Assembly (NCBI RefSeq): GCF_033239625.1
Contig: NZ_BTCK01000006.1
Location: 153,361 to 217,360, forward strand
Origin: Paenibacillus_T sp033239625
GTDB taxonomy: Bacteria; Bacillota; Bacilli; Paenibacillales; Paenibacillaceae
Length of the DNA stretch: 64,000 nt
Direction of reading: 5' to 3'
The translations under genes were made by a program, and so were the position numbers. Under the pieces are notes generated by a model. It ran no database searches. It saw only the letters and a list, made by a program, of their open reading frames with translations, and was not told the origin of the DNA. Positions 1 to 8,656 of this stretch are shown here, one piece after another; the first letter of the stretch is position 1; the number at the start of each line of letters is the position of its first letter.

Positions 1-273
1 CAGCGGCCAGATTCGAGTCCGAAGCCAATCCATCAGCTCCATATCATCCGCTCTGCCGCGAAACAAGGTCTGGCACAGATGCACATGCGTCTGGATGAAG
101 CCAGGCAGAAGCAAGCGTCCCTTCGCCTCCACAACCTCATCGGGTACAAAATGCTCATCCTCATTGCCTATGCCCACGATTCGATCATCCGTTATTCGAA
201 CATCACCACGAATAATTGCTCCTGCGGCATTCATCGTTACGATACTAGCATCCCGTATTAACGTATTCCCCAA
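1..273 (-). CDS. Amidohydrolase, MtaD/cytosine deaminase-like (5' part only)
   Basis: The first 91 codons of a metal-dependent amidohydrolase; the rest lies beyond the left edge. The N-terminal beta-sandwich is followed by the metal-binding H-x-H motif (HVHLCQT, His63 and His65), and then LFRGRADD, which is typical of S-adenosylhomocysteine/5-methylthioadenosine deaminases and related chlorohydrolase-type enzymes. Such enzymes hydrolytically deaminate a purine or triazine ring with Zn or Fe. The start is taken as TTG at 273 because GGGAGGGG lies six bases upstream; an in-frame ATG at 300 has no good ribosome binding site. The family is secure; the substrate cannot be told from this part. Confidence 0.8.
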   Translation of the reverse strand, partial: MGNTLIRDASIVTMNAAGAIIRGDVRITDDRIVGIGNEDEHFVPDEVVEAKGRLLLPGFIQTHVHLCQTLFRGRADDMELMDWLRTRIWPL

Positions 274-408
274 GCGTTTCCCCTCCCGCTTATGGATCAT
301 CCAACCTTTATCCTAATATTGTAAGCTATGCAGCAAAAGGAGCGCCAATATCTTAGGACACAATTCCTATCCGATATCAACGCTCCAATTGCCTTCGCGA
401 AACCAGTA

Positions 409-1155
409 TCAATTACCCTTGTTCTTGCCCCTATAAGCCATAATCGTGCGATACATGGAGAGATCATTCAGCCGCGTGAATGGTTTGATCTGCGGCCTCG
501 TGTTCACTTCCAGCAGCCAGATACGACGCTTATCGTCTACGGCAATGTCCAACCCAAGCTCGATACATTTGGTATACGTGAGGGTATAACGTTTCGCGAT
601 CCGCAGTGCAAGATGATCAATCGAGCCCTTGAGCATACCGGTCTTACTCGCAGACATATTCGCACCAAATACTTGCTGGTACGGGTGAATCGACGCGCCT
701 TGGCTGCCGTTCGTTACGATTCTACCAGGCGCTGCTACACGAGCGAGAACGCCTGTGACCCGCCAAGCATCTTGCGAATTTCTACGCTGCGTTACGACGC
801 GCAAGTCGAATCTGCTGCCGCGATACTTCATCAGATTGATCCCGCGCTGCACGAGGTAGCTGCCCGATTTTTTATACGAGCGAATCAAGGCAATCAGTTG
901 ACTAATAGAAGAAACATTCTTGCGCTGCAGCTTATAACGCCACTCATACTTATTCGCTGCCAGCATTCGAACACGCATAACGCCAACGCCTAATGCACCG
1001 ACATTAGGCTTCACATAGACGGTACCGTACGTTCCAAGCATCCGTTTCAAGCTGGAGGCCGACAAGGTTACCGTCTTCGGAATCGCTGCCCGTACATGAG
1101 GATCACCGAGCAGGATTCGTGTTTTTCTCATTTTGTTATGGTCGAACTTCACCAT
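409..1155 (-). CDS. YheC/YheD-family ATP-grasp protein, short orphan form
   Basis: A 248-residue protein containing essentially only the ATP-grasp part of the YheC/YheD endospore coat-associated family. The ATP-binding lysine and glycine loop are seen as YVKPNVGALGVGV (about residues 46-58) and the Mg-binding Glu/Asn as WLLEVNTRPQ near residue 215. The usual N-terminal third of the family (a further 130-200 residues) is absent. GGAGG lies 12 bases before the ATG. It is separate from the five-gene cluster at 52.3-59.1 kb and is divergent from the diaminopropionate operon. ATP-grasp enzymes join a carboxylate to an amine or thiol through an acyl-phosphate; the substrate of this family is unknown. 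A spore-coat role is inferred from the family name only. Confidence 0.85.
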   Translation of the reverse strand: MVKFDHNKMRKTRILLGDPHVRAAIPKTVTLSASSLKRMLGTYGTVYVKPNVGALGVGVMRVRMLAANKYEWRYKLQRKNVSSISQLIALIRSYKKSGSYLVQRGINLMKYRGSRFDLRVVTQRRNSQDAWRVTGVLARVAAPGRIVTNGSQGASIHPYQQVFGANMSASKTGMLKGSIDHLALRIAKRYTLTYTKCIELGLDIAVDDKRRIWLLEVNTRPQIKPFTRLNDLSMYRTIMAYRGKNKGN

Positions 1156-1284
1156 GATCGTAGGTCGCCTCCGCTAAAGGGATGGTTTCTATAGCATATG
1201 TCATATAGGTGGTCCCATCGTGTGCGCAAGCCCATGCAGGTCCAATCGGACTGGCATAAGATATCCAATCGGGGAGGAATGTGC

Positions 1285-2499
1285 TTGAAAAATCGACATC
1301 TTAAAAGGCTGGCCGCTTTTTACGCGCGCCAATTTCCTTGGTATGCCAAGCTATTGCAATACGATCGCGATAGCTCAGCCGCCAGCGAGCCGCCCTATAT
1401 GACTGCAGAGCTGTTAGAAAAGCACTACTACAGCGCTCCAGCACCAGAGGATCACTTCGTCTATCGCACTTCGGGAACGAGCGGCGGCGCTCGAAAGGCG
1501 ATCCAGTATTCTCATGCCGATGAACGCCGCTACTTGCAAGTGAAAGTCCGTCTATTCGCCGAGCTCGCCGGTAATCGTCCCATTAGGCGGGCACTTGCTG
1601 ATATGGGCACTGGACATGCTGCCGCTACAGCGCTCGATGTGTTCCGTACGCTCGGATGGGAGGCAGAAGGGGTCGCCTACAACGAACCGCTAGACGTACA
1701 TGTCGAGCGTTTGACCACGGTTCGGCCTGACCTGCTCTATACGATGCCTTCACTGCTAGACCGGCTCGTCTGCGCGCTCGACAATCCCGCAGCACTCGGT
1801 ATTCGCTGCATCGTTACCGTTGGCGAACCCGCATCGCCGCAGTGGCGCAGCGCGATGGCAGCGAGCTTCGGCCTGTCGGAAGCCGATGTCATTGACACGT
1901 TTGGATCGATCGAAGTCGGCACGATTGCGTGGTTCGATCACGAGGCTGGCTTTTATCGGCTCGTTGATGGCATTAGCGCAGAAATCGCGGAACCTGCTGC
2001 GTTAGGCTTGCATGATTCACTGGCGCCCGATGAGGGAGCGCTCGTATTGACCTCGACCATGCGCGCAGCCTTTCCTGCTATTCGTTTCGCGACTGGCGAT
2101 GTCGTTAGAGGTTTCAAGAGAAGCGGAGAGGATGGAACAACGGCAACATTCGAGGCGATCGTGAGACGAATCGGACCGGAGCTCAAGCACGGCGAGAAAA
2201 TCAGCATTCACGATATCGAAGCCGCTGTATTCGCACATGCCACCCGCATCCAAGCGCGAGCCGCATCGGATGGCAATCGGCTCGTCGTTTATTTGCATGG
2301 CCCTGATGCAACGCCAGAGACAGCACAACGAATAGAGGAAGAAATCCAACGGAAAGTGCCGGAGATCGGAGACATGATTCGCGGCGGCATGCTGCCAAGA
2401 ATCGAAATGGTTCTAGCCACCAGCGAGAGCGAATTGCCCCAAGGGAGTGTGAAGCAAAAAAAATGGCATCGTCTAACCGATTCCGAATCGAGCAGCTAG
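1285..2499 (+). CDS. Stand-alone adenylating enzyme (PaaK/F390-synthetase-like ANL family)
   Basis: A 404-residue acyl-adenylate-forming enzyme. The phosphate loop YRTSGTSGG is at residues 60-68, the adenine-side motif DTFGSIEVG near 204-212 and the FATGD ribose/hinge motif near 268. The size and C-terminal fold resemble phenylacetate-CoA ligase and F390 synthetase rather than an NRPS module, and no carrier-protein domain is fused. The start is set at TTG 1285, seven bases after GGGGAGG; ATG 1198 is in frame but has no ribosome binding site. It overlaps the SbnA-like gene by 37 bases, so it is almost certainly the first gene of that operon. An inferred role is activation of an acid for coupling to diaminopropionate; the acid is unknown. 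Confidence 0.8.
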   Translation: MKNRHLKRLAAFYARQFPWYAKLLQYDRDSSAASEPPYMTAELLEKHYYSAPAPEDHFVYRTSGTSGGARKAIQYSHADERRYLQVKVRLFAELAGNRPIRRALADMGTGHAAATALDVFRTLGWEAEGVAYNEPLDVHVERLTTVRPDLLYTMPSLLDRLVCALDNPAALGIRCIVTVGEPASPQWRSAMAASFGLSEADVIDTFGSIEVGTIAWFDHEAGFYRLVDGISAEIAEPAALGLHDSLAPDEGALVLTSTMRAAFPAIRFATGDVVRGFKRSGEDGTTATFEAIVRRIGPELKHGEKISIHDIEAAVFAHATRIQARAASDGNRLVVYLHGPDATPETAQRIEEEIQRKVPEIGDMIRGGMLPRIEMVLATSESELPQGSVKQKKWHRLTDSESSS

Positions 2500-3470
2500 A
2501 AACCGGTGTTCTTCGTCTTATCGGCGGAACGCCGCTCGTGCCGCTGCGCCGACTATATCCGGATGCACATGCGAACATTTATGCCAAGCTTGAAATGTAT
2601 AACCCCGGCGGAAGCGCCAAAGACCGTCCAGCGCTGCGAATGATGCGTGAAGCGATCGCGGCAGGCAAGGTTGGTCCGAGTACAACAATTATAGAGTCCA
2701 GCTCTGGCAACATGGCCATCTCGCTTGCCATGATATGCGGCATTCTTGGCCTGCGTTTCATCTGTGTCGTCGATCCTCGCACAGCGGAGACGAATTTGCG
2801 CATCATTCGCTCTTACGGCGCAGAGATCAACTATGTAACCGAACCGGATCCAGCAACAGGCGAGTTCCTCCCTGCTCGAATCGCTCGAGTGAATGAATTG
2901 GTACGGCAGATTGGCGATGCATTCTGGCCGAATCAATATGGGAACGAATTCAACGCCGCTGCCCATCGTGATACGACGATGCCAGAAATCGAAGCTGCCA
3001 TCGGCCGGATCGATATGCTGCTCGTCGGTGTAAGCAGCTGCGGCAGCCTGCGCGGCATGGCCGACTATGTTCGCAATAACGGGCTGGGCACAGCTGTTAT
3101 TGGCGTCGACGCAGCGGGCAGCGTTATATTCGGCGGCCCGGGAAGCCGGCGTCTGCCAGGGCTTGGAGCTGGCATTGTACCGCCATTGTTCGCACCAGGT
3201 CTTGCAGACGGACATGAAACCGTAAGCGATCTGGACTGTGTCAGCGGTTGCAGACGATTGCTTCGCAAGGAATCGATTATGGTCGGCGGTTCAGCCGGAG
3301 GCGTCGTGACCGCACTGGGAAGAAGACTTGATCAACTGCCGTCAGGCGCTAATGTCGTCATGATTCTGGCCGATCGCGGCGACCGTTATCTCGATACGGT
3401 ATACAGCGATGAATGGGTCAAGAAATGCTTCGGCGAAGAAGCAGCGGCAAGATTGGCAGCTGAGCGCTGA
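2463..3470 (+). CDS. sbnA: SbnA-like 2,3-diaminopropionate biosynthesis protein (PLP synthase)
   Basis: A 335-residue fold-type II PLP enzyme of the cysteine synthase superfamily. The Schiff-base lysine is Lys53 in NPGGSAKDRPA, a signature that separates SbnA from ordinary CysK; the substrate loop SSSGNMAIS follows near residue 78. In Staphylococcus aureus SbnA condenses O-phospho-L-serine with L-glutamate to give ACEGA, which SbnB oxidises to L-2,3-diaminopropionate. The gene begins inside the preceding adenylating-enzyme gene and ends two bases before the likely SbnB start, which suggests tight translational coupling. The activity is well supported by the pairing with an SbnB homologue. Confidence 0.88.
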   Translation: MASSNRFRIEQLETGVLRLIGGTPLVPLRRLYPDAHANIYAKLEMYNPGGSAKDRPALRMMREAIAAGKVGPSTTIIESSSGNMAISLAMICGILGLRFICVVDPRTAETNLRIIRSYGAEINYVTEPDPATGEFLPARIARVNELVRQIGDAFWPNQYGNEFNAAAHRDTTMPEIEAAIGRIDMLLVGVSSCGSLRGMADYVRNNGLGTAVIGVDAAGSVIFGGPGSRRLPGLGAGIVPPLFAPGLADGHETVSDLDCVSGCRRLLRKESIMVGGSAGGVVTALGRRLDQLPSGANVVMILADRGDRYLDTVYSDEWVKKCFGEEAAARLAAER

Positions 3471-3471
3471 T

Positions 3472-4446
3472 ATGCTGTATTTGAACGAAGAGGATCTGCT
3501 CGCGCTTGGAGCAGATTGGAGCAGATTGGCCGATACGGTCACGAATGCGTTGTCCAGCATGTCCGCCGGCGATTATGTCCAGCCGCTTAAGCCCTATTTG
3601 CGTTTCAAGAACCCTGCCAACCGAATCATTGCAATGCCTGCCTATATCGGCGGAGCCTTCAATGCAGCCGGCATCAAATGGATTGCCAGCTTCCCAACGA
3701 ATCCATCCTTCGGCATTCCTCGCGCGCACAGCGTCGTCGTACTCAACGATGCGGCAACAGGCCAGCCGGTCGCATTCATCAATAGTCCGTTGCTGAGCAT
3801 CATGCGAACAGCAGCTGTCAGCGCAGTGATGCTAAGACGATGGCTGGAGCTGCCGGGCCAACACCATGACCGACCGCTCAACGTAGGACTCATCGGCTGC
3901 GGTCCAATCGGTCAATGGCATGCTCGAATGTTGACGGTCATTCTTGGCTCGCGGCTTGGGAAACTGACAACTTATGATTTGTCTCCGGATCGTGCACGCC
4001 AAGCAGCGTCGACCGCAGGCAGCGCTGGAGCGGTCGCTGCCAACTGGGAAGAAGCTTACTGCGGATCGGACATTATCTTAACGTGCACCGTTTCCGGCAG
4101 CCGCTATATCGATGCCCCTCCTTCACCTGGCAGCCTTCTGCTTCATGTATCCTTGCGAGACTATCAGCCTTCGGCGCTCTCCTCAATCGAAACGATCGTC
4201 GTCGATGATTGGGACGAGATTTGCCGCGAGAATACCGATATCGAGCAGATGCATCTGACAGCCGGTTTGGAGAGGGAGCAGACAATTGCGCTCTCGGAAG
4301 CTGTATTTGGCGACAAGCTGCTATCGATGCCGAAGGAAGGCTCACTCTTGTTCAGCCCGATGGGCATGGCGATCTTCGATATCGCCGTAGCCGCCTACAC
4401 GGTCGAACTTGCACGAGACAGAGGAATCGGACTCGAATTGAAATAG
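3472..4446 (+). CDS. sbnB: SbnB-like N-((2S)-2-amino-2-carboxyethyl)-glutamate dehydrogenase
   Basis: A 324-residue member of the ornithine cyclodeaminase/mu-crystallin family. The Rossmann motif GLIGCGPIGQ is near residue 139, and the N-terminal substrate domain contains the MRTAAVSAVM segment. SbnB uses NAD+ to split ACEGA into L-2,3-diaminopropionate and 2-oxoglutarate. The ATG at 3472 is preferred because the product begins MLYLNEEDL as in the family and follows the SbnA stop directly; an in-frame ATG at 3409 lies inside sbnA. A strong hairpin follows at 4486-4535, so the operon probably has just three genes. No Fur box, transporter or NIS synthetase is visible, so a siderophore role is not supported here. 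Confidence 0.88.
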   Translation: MLYLNEEDLLALGADWSRLADTVTNALSSMSAGDYVQPLKPYLRFKNPANRIIAMPAYIGGAFNAAGIKWIASFPTNPSFGIPRAHSVVVLNDAATGQPVAFINSPLLSIMRTAAVSAVMLRRWLELPGQHHDRPLNVGLIGCGPIGQWHARMLTVILGSRLGKLTTYDLSPDRARQAASTAGSAGAVAANWEEAYCGSDIILTCTVSGSRYIDAPPSPGSLLLHVSLRDYQPSALSSIETIVVDDWDEICRENTDIEQMHLTAGLEREQTIALSEAVFGDKLLSMPKEGSLLFSPMGMAIFDIAVAAYTVELARDRGIGLELK

Positions 4447-4485
4447 CCCCTTATAGAGATCGTTGAACTCGAACTTATAAGAAAC

Positions 4486-4535
4486 AAGGCTGCCAACCGA
4501 AATCAGCGTTCGCTGAGCATCGGTTGGTAGCCTTT
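4486..4535. terminator. Bidirectional terminator after sbnB and the His-rich gene
   Basis: A 15-bp stem with one mismatch (AAGGCTGCCAACCGA, 4486-4500, against 4520-4535). It lies between convergent genes and has T-rich sequence on both outward sides. Confidence 0.8.
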
Positions 4536-4548
4536 CTTAATTACTCCA

Positions 4549-4932
4549 TTACCCCAAATGGTTCTCTTCGATAAACTGCCGCGTCTCTGCGGTCCCCAAC
4601 TCATGCAGCAGATTGTAAATTTGATTAATAATCGCGTTGGTTCCCCCGCTCAACGCACGATCGTCGTTGGTCTCATACGGATGGCGGGTAAAATGGAACG
4701 CTTCGGCTTCGTCCATGCTCGAATATTCGCCGAACAGCTCCTTCAGCTTGTTCACCTCGTCCGCATTCGCCTCAATGACAAGCTCGTAAGAGGCTGCATG
4801 CTGATCCTCGAGCACTTGCCCTGCACCTACGGATACATAATAGGTTCGGCGTTCGCCAGCATCACCCGCAGCGTGATCATGGCTGCGATCGTGATTATGG
4901 CCATTGTAATGGGTATGGTTGTTGTGCGACAT
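4549..4932 (-). CDS. Conserved small protein with His-rich N-terminus
   Basis: A 127-residue protein I do not recognise. The first 25 residues carry eight histidines spaced with Asn and Asp (MSHNNHTHYNGHNHDRSHDH), as in metal-binding tails of metallochaperones and cation transporters. The rest is an acidic soluble alpha/beta domain with no membrane helix, containing YYVSVGAGQVLED and ending in a helix pair. The ATG at 4932 is chosen because GGAAGGGGG precedes it; a longer frame from 5004 lacks a ribosome binding site. It is convergent with the sbnAB operon and divergent from asnO. Metal binding is an inference from composition. Confidence 0.65.
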   Translation of the reverse strand: MSHNNHTHYNGHNHDRSHDHAAGDAGERRTYYVSVGAGQVLEDQHAASYELVIEANADEVNKLKELFGEYSSMDEAEAFHFTRHPYETNDDRALSGGTNAIINQIYNLLHELGTAETRQFIEENHLG

Positions 4933-5149
4933 CAGGAATAGCCCCCTTCCTTCCTCGTCCGGATGACGGACACTCTTCTCTAGCTTCCCCCTATGGACAG
5001 ACATTTTATCCTATATTTCCGCATATAACTGGTATTATCTCGACAAAATAGACAACTGCCGTTCCCCCCGGCCCTTGTGCCAGTTGAACCGCAGGATGCG
5101 GACGAGCGAGCAACAACAAACAACATCCTGGAGAGAGGGATGAATTAGT

Positions 5150-6994
5150 ATGTGTGGTATTACCGGTTGGATCGATTGGAGCCGTGATCTGACGCAATTC
5201 AGCGAGCAGCTCGAACGGATGACAGAAACGTTGGCCCCTCGTGGTCCGGATGCAGCGGGTACATGGATATCATCCCATTGCGGCCTCGGGCATCGCAGGC
5301 TGTCCGTCATCGATCCGGAGAATGGTGCGCAGCCGATGATTCGCAATGAGGGCGAGCGGAAATGCGTAATCGTCTATAACGGCGAGTTGTATAATGCGCT
5401 GGAGCTGCGGGCAGATCTGGAGAGCAGAGGCAGAACGTTTACGACGAACTGCGATACTGAGGTGCTGCTGGTCGCTTATATGGAATGGGGCAAAGCGTGC
5501 ATCGAACGATTCAATGGCATATTCGCCTTCGCAATCTGGGATTCCGCAGAACAGCATCTGTTCCTTGCGCGGGACCGGCTTGGCGTCAAGCCGCTCTTCT
5601 ATAGCGAGGGAGAAGGCAAGTTCATGTTCGGATCCGAGCCCAAAGCGATACTTGCGCATGACGAAGTGCCTGCGCGCGTAGGTGCCGAAGGATTAGCCGA
5701 GATCTTCATTGTCGGACCAGCGCGAACGCCAGGCCACGGCGTCTACAAGCAGCTCCGCGAGCTGCGTCCTGGACAATGTATGACCGTAAGACGCGAAGGC
5801 AATTCCATTCGCACTTATTGGAAGCTGGAAAGCCGGCCGCATACAGACGATGTCGATGCAACGGCAGCGCGAGTAGGCGAACTGCTGCAGGATACGGTGG
5901 AACGCCAGCTCGTCTCCGACGTGCCCGTATGCACGCTGCTGTCCGGCGGACTTGACTCAAGCGCGCTCACTGCGCTTGCGGTCCGTTATTATCAAGGCAC
6001 GGGACAGGGCAATATCCATACGTATTCCGTAGACTATGTCGATAATGATAAACACTTCAAGGCGCATGCTTTCCAGCCGAATGCGGATGCTCCGTGGATC
6101 AAGCGAATGAGCGAGCATCTCGGCACCATACATCACAACATCCAATTCGATACGGATGAGCTGGTAGATGCTCTGCGTGCGGCCACGCTCGCACGCGATC
6201 TGCCGGGTATGGCGGACGTCGACGCTTCCCTGCTGCTTTTCTGCAGGGAAATTAAGAAAGGAGCGACCGTCGCTCTGTCAGGCGAGGCGGCAGATGAAAT
6301 TTTCGGCGGCTACCCTTGGTTCCATCGCGATGAAGCGTTAAACGCCAATACATTCCCTTGGTCGCTGGCTACCGGCATGCGAGCGGATCTGCTCAATCCG
6401 GAAATCGCCGACTGGCTTAAGCCTCAGCAATATTTGGCCGACCGTTACGCCGATGCAGTTGCAGAGGTGCCGCATCTGAATGGCGAAGACGCGGCTGCGC
6501 AACGGATGCGTATTATGTCCTATCTGAACATTACGCGCTTCATGCCGACGCTGCTCGACCGGAAGGATCGGATGAGTATGGCGGTTGGTCTCGAGGTGCG
6601 CGTTCCGTATTGCGATCACCGTCTTGTCGATTATGTGTTCAACATTCCCTGGGAGACGAAGACGGCAAGCGCTCGCGAGAAAGGGATCCTGCGCAAGTCG
6701 CTGACTAACGTTCTGCCCGACGACGTGCTCTGGCGCAAGAAGAGCCCTTATCCGAAGACGCATAATCCGAACTATCTCGATGCAGTGCGCAGCCAGCTGC
6801 TTAATGTGCTGGATGATCCTAGCTCGCCGCTGCTCCAGCTCATTAATGTGAACAAGGTGCGGGAGATTGCCGCGTCGGCCGATGCAAGCTCGAACATTCC
6901 ATGGTTCGGCCAGTTGATGAGCGGACCGCAGCTGTTCGCCTACTTGTGGCAGACCGATCTGTGGCTGCGTGAATATAACGTCTCTATCGGGTAA
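5150..6994 (+). CDS. asnO: Asparagine synthetase (glutamine-hydrolysing), AsnO/YisO type
   Basis: A 614-residue protein, the length of B. subtilis AsnO (YisO). The N-terminal class II glutaminase domain has Cys2 as nucleophile (MCGITGW) and the RGPDAAG and YNGELYN motifs. The C-terminal synthetase domain carries the ATP PP-loop LSGGLDSS at about residues 264-271 and the SGEAADEIFGGYPW segment. It would convert aspartate, glutamine and ATP to asparagine, glutamate and AMP; AsnO is sporulation-associated in B. subtilis. Related enzymes also amidate small molecules or peptides, and the nearby diaminopropionate operon makes that possible but unproven. GGAGAGAGG precedes the ATG. Confidence 0.93.
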   Translation: MCGITGWIDWSRDLTQFSEQLERMTETLAPRGPDAAGTWISSHCGLGHRRLSVIDPENGAQPMIRNEGERKCVIVYNGELYNALELRADLESRGRTFTTNCDTEVLLVAYMEWGKACIERFNGIFAFAIWDSAEQHLFLARDRLGVKPLFYSEGEGKFMFGSEPKAILAHDEVPARVGAEGLAEIFIVGPARTPGHGVYKQLRELRPGQCMTVRREGNSIRTYWKLESRPHTDDVDATAARVGELLQDTVERQLVSDVPVCTLLSGGLDSSALTALAVRYYQGTGQGNIHTYSVDYVDNDKHFKAHAFQPNADAPWIKRMSEHLGTIHHNIQFDTDELVDALRAATLARDLPGMADVDASLLLFCREIKKGATVALSGEAADEIFGGYPWFHRDEALNANTFPWSLATGMRADLLNPEIADWLKPQQYLADRYADAVAEVPHLNGEDAAAQRMRIMSYLNITRFMPTLLDRKDRMSMAVGLEVRVPYCDHRLVDYVFNIPWETKTASAREKGILRKSLTNVLPDDVLWRKKSPYPKTHNPNYLDAVRSQLLNVLDDPSSPLLQLINVNKVREIAASADASSNIPWFGQLMSGPQLFAYLWQTDLWLREYNVSIG

Positions 6995-7024
6995 TGCGGT
7001 GCAGGTGAAATAACATAGGTTGAG

Positions 7025-7083
7025 AAAAAGGCTGTTCGATCCAAGTCATGTGGTTCACAATGACTCGATCGAACAGCCTTTTT
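7025..7083. terminator. Bidirectional terminator between asnO and rdgB
   Basis: A 17-bp perfect stem (AAAAAGGCTGTTCGATC at 7025-7041 with 7067-7083) with A and T tracts at its ends. It serves the convergent asnO and rdgB genes. Confidence 0.9.
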
Positions 7084-7094
7084 CATGTACTAAT

Positions 7095-7739
7095 TTACCG
7101 AAGCTTCGCCAACAGCTCGCGAAGCGCTGCGCCGCGGTGACTGATTGCCTGCTTCTCTTCCGTCGAGAGCTCTGCCATCGATCGGCCGAGCTCCGGCAGC
7201 CAGAACAGCGGATCATAGCCGAAGCCGCCCGATCCTTTGGCACTTGAAAGAATGCGGCCCTCTACTGCGCCTTCCGCATCAACGAACGACCCGTCCGCCG
7301 GGTCATACAGCGCCAGTGCGCACCGGAATTGACCACCGCCGAATAAGGTTACGCCATGCGCTTCAGCAGCAGGCACGTCACCTAGTGCACCTGCTAGCTT
7401 GGACAACTCGCGAAGAAGCTTCGCATTGTTATCGGCATCCGTCGCACCTTCCCCGGCATAACGTGCGGAATAAACACCTGGGGCGCCGTCAAGCGCATCG
7501 ACGCATAGACCCGAATCATCGGCCAATACAGGAAGATTGAGCGCGTCGCCAATGATCTTCGCCTTCTTGCGGGCATTCGCTTGGAATGTCTCCCCGTCTT
7601 CCACGATCTCCGGCAGGCCCTCGTAGTCACGCAGGCTGCGTACCTCTAAGCCAAGCTCCGCGAATGCATGCGCGAATTCTTTCACCTTGCCGGCATTGCC
7701 AGTTGCGACGACAACGACTTGTCCAACCGCAAATCTCAT
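7095..7739 (-). CDS. rdgB: XTP/dITP diphosphatase (RdgB/HAM1, YsnA)
   Basis: A 214-residue house-cleaning nucleotide pyrophosphatase that hydrolyses dITP, XTP and ITP to the monophosphates, keeping non-canonical purines out of nucleic acids. It has the family signatures TGNAGKVKEF (residues 13-22) and DDSGLCVDAL (about 73), GVYSARYAG, and the C-terminal SHRGAALREL. Its ATG overlaps the rph stop as ATGA, giving translational coupling. The order gerM-rph-rdgB matches B. subtilis gerM-rph-ysnA. Confidence 0.95.
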   Translation of the reverse strand: MRFAVGQVVVVATGNAGKVKEFAHAFAELGLEVRSLRDYEGLPEIVEDGETFQANARKKAKIIGDALNLPVLADDSGLCVDALDGAPGVYSARYAGEGATDADNNAKLLRELSKLAGALGDVPAAEAHGVTLFGGGQFRCALALYDPADGSFVDAEGAVEGRILSSAKGSGGFGYDPLFWLPELGRSMAELSTEEKQAISHRGAALRELLAKLR

Positions 7740-8479
7740 GCTTTGCCCCCGATCTTCTCGCCGATCGTTCCAAGCGCTTCGCGCTGCTTGTTGATCAGCT
7801 CGCCGATACCGGACTCCGCCAACGCCAGCAGATCATTGAGCTCTTGTCTAGAAAATGGCGAATCTTCGCCGGTGCCCTGCACTTCAACGAACTGGCCAGT
7901 CCCTGTCATCACGACGTTCATATCGACCTTCGCCGTCGAATCTTCCTCGTAGTTCAGATCGAGCAGCGGTGTCCCGTTAATAACCCCTACGCTGACAGAA
8001 GCGAGATAATCCGTAATCGGGTAACGGCTGAAATTGTGTTTCTCCGACAGCTTATGAATGGCAATCGCCATCGCGATGAATGCACCGGTAATCGACGTTG
8101 TACGCGTACCGCCATCCGCTTGAATAACGTCGCAGTCCAATGTAATCGTCCGCTCGCCAAGCGCCGCGAGATCCACGACGGAACGCAGTGCGCGCCCGAT
8201 CAGACGTTGAATTTCCATGGTGCGTCCGCCCAGCTTGCCCTTCGCGGCTTCACGCTGGTTGCGGGTTTGTGTTGCGCGAGGCAGCATCGAATATTCCGCC
8301 GTGACCCAGCCTTTGCCCTGCCCCTTCATGAAAGGCGGAACCCGCTCCTCCACGGTCGCCGTGCAAATGACCTTCGTATCGCCGAAAGAAATCTCCACTG
8401 ATCCTTCTGCATATTTGTTCACGCCCGTCGTGATAACAACGGACCGCAATTGATTTTGTTGACGCCCATCGGATCTCAT
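7736..8479 (-). CDS. rph: Ribonuclease PH
   Basis: A 247-residue phosphorolytic 3'-5' exoribonuclease that trims tRNA precursors using phosphate. Recognisable segments are VEISFGDTKVICTATVEERVP near the N-terminus, GWVTAEYSMLPRAT (phosphate and substrate site) and DCDVIQADGGTRTTSITGAF near the middle. It forms a hexamer of dimers in other bacteria. It lies between gerM and rdgB, separated from gerM by a 358-base gap that holds a MITE-like repeat. Confidence 0.96.
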   Translation of the reverse strand: MRSDGRQQNQLRSVVITTGVNKYAEGSVEISFGDTKVICTATVEERVPPFMKGQGKGWVTAEYSMLPRATQTRNQREAAKGKLGGRTMEIQRLIGRALRSVVDLAALGERTITLDCDVIQADGGTRTTSITGAFIAMAIAIHKLSEKHNFSRYPITDYLASVSVGVINGTPLLDLNYEEDSTAKVDMNVVMTGTGQFVEVQGTGEDSPFSRQELNDLLALAESGIGELINKQREALGTIGEKIGGKA

Positions 8480-8656
8480 GCTTGTCCTCCTAAAATTGCT
8501 TGCTTCGTAAATAGATGCTTAGCATCTTTTAACTGCCTTCCCCATTTTACCAGACACGTTGGATAAAATCGACCTTCGCTCCCGGATGTGCTGAGCACAA
8601 CAAGATGGCTTCGCAGGAACTTTGTCCTGGAAGCCATCTGGCGATCGGTATAATTG

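Noticed and set aside
328..993. 221-residue open frame on the plus strand
   Set aside because: It is antisense to the orphan YheC/D gene, has no family motif and no ribosome binding site.
1156..1284. Search for a Fur box before the sbnAB operon
   Set aside because: No GATAATGATAATCATTATC-like palindrome is present, so iron control is not supported.
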